Source of the DNA: Candidatus Nanopelagicales bacterium
Lineage (GTDB): Bacteria; Actinomycetota; Actinomycetes; S36-B12; CAIYMF01
Direction of reading: 5' to 3'
Length of the DNA: 50,611 nucleotides
Assembly (NCBI GenBank): GCA_017848795.1
Contig: JAFIHG010000009.1
Span: 1-50,611, forward strand
The notes beneath the pieces were generated by a model that was not told the DNA's origin, did no database searches, and saw only the letters and a list, made by a program, of their open reading frames with translations. This document shows, one piece after another, positions 8,749 through 15,357 of this stretch. The number at the start of each line of letters is the position of its first letter. Within the stretch, counting starts at the first letter, position 1. A program made the position numbers and the translations under genes.

Positions 8749-10554
8749 ATGCACGTCGTCGCAACCGCCGGTCATGTCGACCACGGCAAGTCCACCCTCG
8801 TCCGGGCGCTCACCGGGACCGATCCGGACCGGCTGCCGGAGGAGCACCGGCGCGGGCTCACCATCGAGCTCGGGTACTGCTGGACCACGATCCCCGCGGT
8901 CGGGGAGGTCGCGTTCGTCGACGTACCCGGGCACGAGCGGTTCGTACCGACGATGCTCGCCGGGGTCGGGCCGGTCCCGGCGGCGCTGTTCGTCGTCGCG
9001 GCCGACGCGCCGTGGATGCCGCAAGCCGCCGAGCACCTCGCCGCGCTCGACGCACTCGACGTACGCCACGCCGTCGTCGCCGTGACCCGCAGCGATCTCG
9101 CCGATCCCGGTCCGGCGATGGCACGGACCCGGCGCGAGCTGGCCGGCACGTCGCTCGCGGGCGCTCGCATCGTCGCGGTGAGCGGCCGGACCGGTGCCGG
9201 CCTGCCGGAGCTGCGCGCCGCGCTGTCGGCACTGCTCGCCGCGCTTCCGGTCCCCGACCCGGACGCCGACGTACGCCTCTGGGTGGACCGGCGCTTCCAG
9301 GTGACGGGGGCGGGGACCGTTGTCACCGGGACGCTTCCGGCGGGAACCGTCCGCGTCGGTGACGAACTCGCCGCCGCCGGCACGGTGGTCCGCGTCCGCG
9401 GCCTGCAGACCCTCACCACGCCGGTGCCGCGCATCTCGGGGGTGGCGCGCGTCGCGCTCAATCTGGCCGGTCCGGTGCCGAAGGACTTCGGGCGGGGCGA
9501 CGCGCTGCTCACCCCCGGGGCGTGGGAGCACAGCGACTGCCTGGACGTACGGCTCGCGGACGGGACTCCGCCACCCGTCCGGCTGCACCTGCACGTCGGG
9601 GCCGCCGCGACGCCGGTCCGGACACGCCCGCTGGGGGATCGACACGCCCGGCTGACCTTGGCGCGTCCGCTCCCGCTGCGACCGGGGGACCGGGTGTTGC
9701 TGCGCGACCCGGGCAGCCATCTGCTCTGGGGTGCCCTCGTGCTCGACCCGGCGCCGCCGACCCTCGAGCGCCGCGGCGCCGCCGCGGCCCGTGCGCGGCT
9801 GCTGTCCGGCGTCGCGCCTGCGCCGGACCTCGCCGACGAGCTGCGCCGCCGCGGCCTGGCACGTGCGTCCTGGCTGCGCCGGCTCGGCGTGCCGAGCGGC
9901 GACCTGGCCGCCCACCGGCCCCGGGCGGGCGACTGGCTGCTGGACCCCACCCACGCGACCAACCTCGCACGTTCCCTGACCGAACAGGTCGCCTCGTACT
10001 GCGCCGCGCGACCGCTCGAGCGGGGGATGCCGGTCGCCGCCGCGGCACACGCTCTCGGACTGCCGGACGAACGGCTGGTCGCGACACTCGCGGCGCTGCT
10101 CCGACCGCCGCTCGAGCTCGCCGCCGGCACCGTCCGCGTGGGAGGCGCCGTACTGCCCGACTGGCTGTCGGACGCGCTGGCCGCCCTCGGGCACGACTTC
10201 GCCGGCAACCCATTCGCCGCGCCGGATGCGAACCGGCTGCGCGAGCTGCGCCTGGACACCCGGGCACTCGCTGCGGCCGAGCGGGCGGGCGAGGTCTGGC
10301 GCGTGGCGGACGGGATCGTCCTACCACGGATCGCAGAATCGGTTGCGCTACAACGTCTCTCAGCGCTCCCGCAACCCTTCACCGCGAGCGAGGCGCGTAC
10401 CGCCCTGCAGACCACGCGGCGCGTCGTACTGCCGCTGCTCGACCATCTGGACCGGAGCGGCGCAACGCGCCGGCTTCCCGACGACCGGCGCTGCGTCGTG
10501 CACCGCGGAACCGCGCCACGTCGCCCGGATGCCGACCCCGGGAACCGGTCCTAA
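8749..10554 (+). CDS. selB: Selenocysteine-specific elongation factor SelB
   Basis: SelB is the specialised EF-Tu that binds GTP, Sec-tRNA(Sec) and the SECIS hairpin and delivers selenocysteine at UGA. The 601-residue protein begins MHVVATAGHVDHGKSTLVRAL, holding the P-loop GHVDHGKST at residues 8-16. DVPGHERF (G3) and VTRSDL (the G4 position) follow, then EF-Tu-like beta-barrel domains and a C-terminal winged-helix region with arginine-rich segments. ATG at 8749 was chosen because it puts the G1 motif at the correct distance and follows the selA stop by four bases; the open frame upstream is a selA shadow. The companion SECIS lies in fdhA, 2 kb away. Confidence 0.96.
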   Translation: MHVVATAGHVDHGKSTLVRALTGTDPDRLPEEHRRGLTIELGYCWTTIPAVGEVAFVDVPGHERFVPTMLAGVGPVPAALFVVAADAPWMPQAAEHLAALDALDVRHAVVAVTRSDLADPGPAMARTRRELAGTSLAGARIVAVSGRTGAGLPELRAALSALLAALPVPDPDADVRLWVDRRFQVTGAGTVVTGTLPAGTVRVGDELAAAGTVVRVRGLQTLTTPVPRISGVARVALNLAGPVPKDFGRGDALLTPGAWEHSDCLDVRLADGTPPPVRLHLHVGAAATPVRTRPLGDRHARLTLARPLPLRPGDRVLLRDPGSHLLWGALVLDPAPPTLERRGAAAARARLLSGVAPAPDLADELRRRGLARASWLRRLGVPSGDLAAHRPRAGDWLLDPTHATNLARSLTEQVASYCAARPLERGMPVAAAAHALGLPDERLVATLAALLRPPLELAAGTVRVGGAVLPDWLSDALAALGHDFAGNPFAAPDANRLRELRLDTRALAAAERAGEVWRVADGIVLPRIAESVALQRLSALPQPFTASEARTALQTTRRVVLPLLDHLDRSGATRRLPDDRRCVVHRGTAPRRPDADPGNRS

Positions 10555-10647
10555 CATCCGAAGCGAGGCCCGCCTCTCCGTTGCGACGAGGCCGCCGCGA
10601 CCGGGTTCATCAGCCAGCTCGGTCGCACCCGAGCATCGGAGGTGCTC

Positions 10648-11232
10648 ATGAACCTGATCTTCCAGGCCTCTCCGTTCCTTCCGTTCGCAGTGGGATTCTT
10701 CGGCCTGGGCACGGGCTACCTGATCTACGGGCCGCAGGAGCTGGCGCACTGGCCCCCGCGCGACGAGAGCGTCGACCGGAGCACCGGGATCTGGGGCATC
10801 TGGCTGCCGGGCTTCTTCCAGTTCGTCACCGGGATCCTGCTCTTCGTGGGGATGACGTGGTTCCAGGTGTTCAAGGAGCCGCCCGTCTACATGGCCGCGC
10901 TGGCATTCACCGCGTACGGCATTCACTGGTTCGCCATCGGCTACAACCGCTATCAGGGCAACGACCCGCGGCCGAATGCCGGCATGTGCGTCGCCTTCAC
11001 GATTCTCTCTGCCCTGGGTATGGCGGTCTTCTTCAAGGCCGGGGACTGGCCGGTCGGACTGCTCTTCGTCGGCCTGACGTGTGTCTACGTCAGCGACTTC
11101 TTCGCCAGCATCCGGATCCCGCTCGCCGAGCGGCTGCTGGGACTCTCGCACCTGGCGACCGGCGCGTGGCTCATGTACCTCACGGTCGCCACCGTGCTCA
11201 ACTTCGCCTCCGGCATGTCCCTCCCCCTCTAG
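10648..11232 (+). CDS. Six-helix membrane protein, acetate-transporter (GPR1/FUN34/YaaH)-like
   Basis: The 194-residue protein has about six hydrophobic segments. Its middle (IWLPGFFQFVTGILLFVG, then AALAFTAYGIHWFAIG) resembles the conserved LxQFIAGMWEF...F.SYGAFW region of AceTr/YaaH monocarboxylate channels. The N-terminal NPAPLG-type motif of that family is replaced by SPFLPFAVGFFGLG, so it is a divergent member at best. ATG 10648 has GGAGG at 10638-10642; the GTG at 10642 overlaps that site and is less likely. It follows selB by 93 bases on the same strand. The neighbours suggest a role with formate or another small acid, but this is inference. A palindromic repeat follows immediately. 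Confidence 0.6.
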   Translation: MNLIFQASPFLPFAVGFFGLGTGYLIYGPQELAHWPPRDESVDRSTGIWGIWLPGFFQFVTGILLFVGMTWFQVFKEPPVYMAALAFTAYGIHWFAIGYNRYQGNDPRPNAGMCVAFTILSALGMAVFFKAGDWPVGLLFVGLTCVYVSDFFASIRIPLAERLLGLSHLATGAWLMYLTVATVLNFASGMSLPL

Positions 11233-11244
11233 CCCTCACCGGCC

Positions 11245-11305
11245 CGTGTCCCTGCTCGAAACGTCGTCAACTCGGCGAATTAGTGACGTTTCGAGCAGGG
11301 ACACG
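11245..11305. repeat. Palindromic repeat, copy A
   Basis: A 21-bp perfect inverted repeat (11245-11265 with 11285-11305, beginning CGTGTCCCTGCTCGAA) encloses 19 bases. It lies between the convergent membrane-protein gene and the PH-domain gene. It shares outer arms with three other copies (34190, 37240 and 43528) but has AACG where they have ATCG. It probably ends transcription from both sides. Confidence 0.9.
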
Positions 11306-11317
11306 CGGAAAGGGGGG

Positions 11318-11902
11318 TCAGATGGGGCGGGTGTCGCCGGTCTCCGGGGTGGTCTCGGGAGCGGTACGCGGGGACCGGTGCTCCGCCTCGGAACGACGCC
11401 GCATGTCGTCCTCGTCGTGCAGGCGGTAGATCTCGCGCTGGATCGTCTCGACGTTCGGCACGTTCGCGATGACGAGCTGGCCCTGGGTGCCCGCCGACTC
11501 CACGACGAGCGTGCCGCAGTTCAGGAACCGCTCGATGACCCCGTGCGCGAACGACACGTCGTTGATCCGTGAGAGGGGCATGTCGCGACCGCGCCGGGCG
11601 ATGATGCCGGTCCGGATGATGATGCGGTGGTCGGTCAGGACGTACTGCGTGCTGTACCAGTACACGACCGGACGGATGACGAACACCACGAGGACGAACA
11701 ACGCCACGATGCTGATGCCCCAGCGCAGCGTCGAGCGCACCGCTCCGGTGTCGAACCAGCTGCCCGACTTGGCGAAGAAGAACGACCAGAGCCCGACGGT
11801 CACGAGCAGCCAGAACACCGGGAAGACCAGCGTGCGCCAGTGCGGCTTCATCTCGTAGACGATCGACTCGTCGTCGGCCAGCAGCTTCTGCGGGTACGCC
11901 AT
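11318..11902 (-). CDS. PH-domain membrane protein
   Basis: The 194-residue protein has two transmembrane helices (LVFPVFWLLVTVGLWSFFF near residue 26 and a second near residues 70-90). A bacterial PH domain follows (YVLTDHRIIIRTGIIARRGRDMPLSRINDVSF), then a charged, disordered tail. It resembles the bPH2/YdbS-like family, which sits at the cytoplasmic membrane; its function is unknown. It is 31 bases downstream of birA on the same strand and probably co-transcribed. In M. tuberculosis a similar membrane protein (Rv3278c) lies beside birA, so the pairing is old. The C-terminal 40 residues are rich in Thr, Pro and Glu and look unstructured. Confidence 0.8.
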   Translation of the reverse strand: MAYPQKLLADDESIVYEMKPHWRTLVFPVFWLLVTVGLWSFFFAKSGSWFDTGAVRSTLRWGISIVALFVLVVFVIRPVVYWYSTQYVLTDHRIIIRTGIIARRGRDMPLSRINDVSFAHGVIERFLNCGTLVVESAGTQGQLVIANVPNVETIQREIYRLHDEDDMRRRSEAEHRSPRTAPETTPETGDTRPI

Positions 11903-11933
11903 GGCGAGATGGTGGCACGCGGCCCGGGTGCTG

Positions 11934-12797
11934 TCACACCTGCCCGGGCGCTGGGTTGCGCAGGTGTCGCACGTCGCCGCTGCTGTACGCCGTCACCCGC
12001 ACGCCGTCGTCGACGAGCAGGCGGCCCACCTCGTCGACCCCGGTCGCGCGACCGCTCACCGACGAGCCGGTCGGCAGCTCCACTGCGACCGGTTGGCCGA
12101 CGGTGAGGCACAGCGCGCCGTACCGGTCCTGCAGCCCGCTGCGCGCCGCCTCGCCACCCGCTGCCTCCCACCGCTCGAACCAGCCGTGCAGGCAAACCAG
12201 CAGGTCTGCGACGAGGTCCTCCCGGTCGCGCAGCGGGGATCCCTCGAGCGCCAGGGAGGTGGCGGCCGGGGTCGGCAGCTGCTCGGGCGCGAGGTCGACG
12301 TTCAGCCCGATCCCGACCACCGCCGCCGCGTCCGCCGCGGTAGAGCGCGAGGACTGACGCTCGACGAGGATGCCGCCGAGCTTGCGGGGGCCGGGCGCGC
12401 CGTCGCGGGCCGGTCCCGCGACCACCACGTCGTTGGGCCACTTCAGCCCGGCCGGTACGCCGAGCCCGCGTACGGCGGCGACGCTCGCCACGCCGGCGAG
12501 CAGCGGCAACCAGCCCCAGTGCGAGGCCGGTGCGTTCGGGCGCAGCACGACCGAAACGGCGAGCGACCCGCCAGGCGGGGATTCCCACGTCCGGCCGAGG
12601 CGCCCCCGGCCCGCCGTCTGTTCGTCCGCTGCGATCGCCCATCCGGTGGGCGCACCGGCGGCAGCGGCGTTCGCGGCGTCGGCATTCGTCGAACCGGTCG
12701 TGGCGACGACCCGTACGTCCTGCCAGGCGGCGCCCCGCGACTGCAGTGCTGCGGCGAGGACGTCGGGGCGCAGCGGGCGCCGGTCGCGGGGTGGCAC
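11934..12797 (-). CDS. birA: Biotin-[acetyl-CoA-carboxylase] ligase
   Basis: BirA activates biotin with ATP and attaches it to the lysine of the carboxylase BCCP domain; here the likely target is the AccA protein encoded at 19499. The 287-residue product carries the TGSTNADA segment near residue 36, the biotin/AMP loop GRGRLGRTWESPPGGS, then LKWPNDVV and KLGGILVE. It lacks the N-terminal helix-turn-helix of E. coli BirA and so should not be a repressor. The GTG start at 12797 is exactly 6 bases after TACCTT (12804-12809 on the minus strand), indicating a leaderless mRNA. It is divergent from accD and followed by the PH-domain gene. Confidence 0.93.
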   Translation of the reverse strand: MPPRDRRPLRPDVLAAALQSRGAAWQDVRVVATTGSTNADAANAAAAGAPTGWAIAADEQTAGRGRLGRTWESPPGGSLAVSVVLRPNAPASHWGWLPLLAGVASVAAVRGLGVPAGLKWPNDVVVAGPARDGAPGPRKLGGILVERQSSRSTAADAAAVVGIGLNVDLAPEQLPTPAATSLALEGSPLRDREDLVADLLVCLHGWFERWEAAGGEAARSGLQDRYGALCLTVGQPVAVELPTGSSVSGRATGVDEVGRLLVDDGVRVTAYSSGDVRHLRNPAPGQV

Positions 12798-12802
12798 GCG
12801 GC

Positions 12803-12809
12803 TAAGGTA
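12803..12809. promoter_or_regulatory. Overlapping divergent -10 boxes for birA and accD
   Basis: The 7-base sequence TAAGGTA reads TAAGGT on the plus strand and TACCTT on the minus strand, so one site can serve as the -10 box in both directions. Toward birA it predicts a leaderless start. Toward accD it predicts a leader of about 40 bases containing GGAGG (12838-12842). RNA polymerase could occupy only one orientation at a time, which would balance ligase against carboxylase. Confidence 0.55.
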
Positions 12810-12853
12810 CGGGCGTCGCAGATGCCGGGGTGCCGGCGGAGGTGGAGAACCTG

Positions 12854-14452
12854 GTGAGCGCCGAGAGCGTCAACGCCGGCCCGACGCCGGACCTGCACAC
12901 CACCGCGGGCAAGCTCGCCGACCTCGACACCCGGCGGGAAGAGGCGGCGAGCCGGCGCCGCAACGCCGTCGACAAGCAGCACGCCAAGGGCAAGCAGACC
13001 GCGATGGAGCGGATCGAGGCGCTGCTGGACGAGGGGTCCTTCCAGCAGCTCGACGGCCTGGCCCGTCACCGTTCCCACGCGTTCGGCATGGACCGGACCC
13101 GGCCGTACGGCGACGGCGTCGTCACCGGCTACGGCACCATCGACGGGCGACCGGTCTGCGTGTTCGCCCAGGACTTCACGGTGTTCGGCGGCAGCCTCGG
13201 CGAGGTCTTCGGCGAGAAGATCGTCAAGGTGATGGACCTCGCGGTGAAGACCGGCTGCCCGATCATCGGGATCAACGACTCCGGCGGCGCCCGGATCCAG
13301 GAGGGCGTCGTCTCGCTGGGCCTCTACGGCGAGATCTTCCGCCGCAACGTCATGGCCTCCGGCGTCATCCCCCAGATCTCGCTGGTCATGGGACCCTGCG
13401 CGGGCGGCGCGGTCTACTCCCCGGCGATCACCGATTTCACGGTGATGGTCGACAAGACCTCCCACATGTTCATCACCGGTCCCGACGTCATCAAGACGGT
13501 CACCGGCGAGGACGTCGGCTTCGAGGAGCTCGGGGGCGCGCTCACCCACACCTCACGCTCCGGCGTCGCGCACCTGATGGCGAGCGACGAGCAGGACGCG
13601 CTGGATCTGGTGCGCACGCTGCTCGCCTTCCTGCCGAGCAACAACCTCGACGAGGTCCCGGCCGACGAGACCGTCGTCGCCGAGCTGGAGATCACCGAGG
13701 AGGACCGCGCGCTCGACACGCTCGTCCCCGACTCCCCCAACCAGCCGTACGACATGCACACGGTCATCGAGGCCGTTCTCGACGACGGCGACTTCCTCGA
13801 GATCCAGCCGCAGTGGGCGCCCAACATCCTCATCGGCTTCGGCCGGGTCGAGGGCCGGCCCGTCGGGATCGTCGGCAACCAGCCGCTGCAGTTCGCCGGC
13901 ACGCTCGACATCGACGCGTCCGAGAAGGCGGCCCGGTTCGTCCGTACCTGCGACGCGTTCAACCTGCCGGTCGTCACCTTCGTCGACGTGCCCGGTTTCC
14001 TGCCCGGCACCTCGCAGGAGTGGGACGGCATCATCCGGCGCGGTGCCAAGCTCATCTACGCGTACGCCGAGGCGACGGTGCCGCTCGTCACTGTGATCAC
14101 CCGCAAGGCGTACGGCGGGGCGTACGACGTCATGGGCTCCAAGCACCTCGGCGCCGACCTGAACCTGGCCTGGCCCACCGCGCAGATCGCCGTGATGGGT
14201 GCGCAGGGCGCCGTGAACATCTTGTACCGCAAAGAGCTCCGCGACGCGCCCGATCCCGACGCCGCACGCGCCCGCTACATGCAGGAGTACGACGAGCACC
14301 TCGCCAACCCGTACATCGCCGCGGAGCGCGGCTACGTCGATCGGGTCATCCACCCGCACGAGACGCGCGTGATGGTCGTACGCGGGTTGCGCGCCTTGCG
14401 CAGCAAGCGCGTCACGAACCTTCCCCGCAAGCACGGCAACATCCCGCTGTGA
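12854..14452 (+). CDS. accD5: Acyl-CoA (propionyl-CoA) carboxylase carboxyltransferase beta subunit
   Basis: This subunit moves the carboxyl group from carboxybiotin to acetyl- or propionyl-CoA. The 532-residue protein has both crotonase-like halves. The N half includes [26 protein letters not shown], then [13 protein letters not shown] and [16 protein letters not shown]. The C half includes [21 protein letters not shown] and [17 protein letters not shown]. These are standard oxyanion-hole and CoA-binding motifs. GTG 12854 was chosen because a purine-rich GGAG lies six bases upstream; GTG 12830 is an alternative adding eight residues. Neighbours (birA divergent, epsilon subunit downstream, biotin carboxylase at 19499) match the M. 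tuberculosis accD5 locus, so propionyl-CoA is the likely main substrate. Confidence 0.93.
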   Translation: MSAESVNAGPTPDLHTTAGKLADLDTRREEAASRRRNAVDKQHAKGKQTAMERIEALLDEGSFQQLDGLARHRSHAFGMDRTRPYGDGVVTGYGTIDGRPVCVFAQDFTVFGGSLGEVFGEKIVKVMDLAVKTGCPIIGINDSGGARIQEGVVSLGLYGEIFRRNVMASGVIPQISLVMGPCAGGAVYSPAITDFTVMVDKTSHMFITGPDVIKTVTGEDVGFEELGGALTHTSRSGVAHLMASDEQDALDLVRTLLAFLPSNNLDEVPADETVVAELEITEEDRALDTLVPDSPNQPYDMHTVIEAVLDDGDFLEIQPQWAPNILIGFGRVEGRPVGIVGNQPLQFAGTLDIDASEKAARFVRTCDAFNLPVVTFVDVPGFLPGTSQEWDGIIRRGAKLIYAYAEATVPLVTVITRKAYGGAYDVMGSKHLGADLNLAWPTAQIAVMGAQGAVNILYRKELRDAPDPDAARARYMQEYDEHLANPYIAAERGYVDRVIHPHETRVMVVRGLRALRSKRVTNLPRKHGNIPL

Positions 14453-14454
14453 CG

Positions 14455-14682
14455 ATGGACGCCGAGCAGCCCGCGCGCCCGTTCTTGCGCATCGTGCACG
14501 GCAGCCCGGACGCCACCGAGGTGGCCGCGCTCGTCACGGTGTTGCTGGCGTCGGCCGAGGGGCCGCGTCCGGCGCGCCGATCGCGGCCGGCCTGGGCGTC
14601 GCACGAACGCGCTCTCGCCTCGACGAGCCTTCGCCCTTCGGCCGGCCACGGCGGGTGGCGGGCGTCGGCCCTGCCGCGGTGA
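14455..14682 (+). CDS. accE: Acyl-CoA carboxylase epsilon subunit
   Basis: This 75-residue protein contains FLRIVHGSPDATEVAALVTVL at its start and ends GHGGWRASALPR. That is the pattern of AccE/PccE subunits: a short N-terminal strand-helix element, a variable basic linker, and a C-terminal W-x-S-x-R-P/LPR motif. In Streptomyces and mycobacteria AccE stabilises the AccA-AccD complex. ATG 14455 is three bases past the accD stop. A GTG at 14449 in the same frame overlaps that stop (GTGA) and is an equally good alternative, giving two more residues. The TGA overlaps the maf GTG, so accD-accE-maf are translationally linked. Confidence 0.85.
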   Translation: MDAEQPARPFLRIVHGSPDATEVAALVTVLLASAEGPRPARRSRPAWASHERALASTSLRPSAGHGGWRASALPR

Positions 14683-15305
14683 CGACGCGGCAGGTGGTGC
14701 TGGCGTCGGCCTCGCCGGCCCGTCTCGCGCTGCTGCGCGCGGCGGGCGTCGAGCCACTGGTCCGCCCGAGCGGGGTCGACGAGCGCACGCTGACCGCGCG
14801 GCTGCGGGCCGAGCAGCTGACGGCAGCAGCCGACATCTGCCAGGTGCTCGCGACGGCGAAAGCCCGCGACGTCCGCGACGCGGTGCGCGCCGAGCGGCCG
14901 GCCGCCGTCGTCGTGGGAGCCGACTCGGTGCTCGACCTCGACGGCGAGGTGCTCGGCAAGCCGGCCGATGCGGCGGATGTCCAGCAGCGGTGGGCGCGGA
15001 TGGCCGGCCGGTCCGGCACGCTGCTGACCGGTCACCACGTCATCGACTGCCGCTCCGGCGCCGAGGCGCGGCGGGTGGCGCGGACCGGGGTGCGCTTCGG
15101 GCGGCCCGACCCGGCCGAGCTCGCCGCGTACATCGCCTCCGGCGAACCGCTGCGCGTCGCCGGGGCCTTCACGATCGACGGGCTCGGCGCGCCCTTCGTC
15201 GACGCCGTCGACGGCGACCCGTCCAACGTCGTCGGCCTGTCACTGCCGACGTTGCGGGCGCTGCTCGCCGAGCTGGGGATCCGCTGGACCGACCTCTGGT
15301 CCTGA
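14679..15305 (+). CDS. maf: Maf-like nucleoside triphosphate pyrophosphatase
   Basis: The 208-residue product begins VTTRQVVLASASPARLALLRAAG, containing the family-defining S-x-S-P-R-like segment, here SASPARLALL. It continues with KARDVRDAV, VVGADSVLDLDGEVLGKP and SGEPLRVAGAFTIDGLGAPFVD. Maf proteins hydrolyse non-canonical or pyrimidine NTPs (dTTP/UTP in the YhdE branch) and have been linked to cell-division control. The GTG at 14679 overlaps the accE stop (GTGA); the longer frame from 14655 would run through accE and adds no conserved residues. The maf-after-accE order is the same as in M. tuberculosis (Rv3282). A strong hairpin follows two bases after the stop. Confidence 0.9.
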   Translation: MTTRQVVLASASPARLALLRAAGVEPLVRPSGVDERTLTARLRAEQLTAAADICQVLATAKARDVRDAVRAERPAAVVVGADSVLDLDGEVLGKPADAADVQQRWARMAGRSGTLLTGHHVIDCRSGAEARRVARTGVRFGRPDPAELAAYIASGEPLRVAGAFTIDGLGAPFVDAVDGDPSNVVGLSLPTLRALLAELGIRWTDLWS

Positions 15306-15306
15306 A

Positions 15307-15350
15307 ACGCGAGACGGGCCCCCGCCCGTAGGCGAAGGCCCGTCTCGCGT
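15307..15350. terminator. Bidirectional terminator hairpin between maf and the thioester surface protein
   Basis: A 14-bp perfect stem (15307-15320, ACGCGAGACGGGCC, with 15337-15350) encloses 16 bases between two convergent genes. There is no U tract, as is common in actinobacterial hairpin terminators. Confidence 0.8.
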
Positions 15351-15357
15351 CAGTCCA

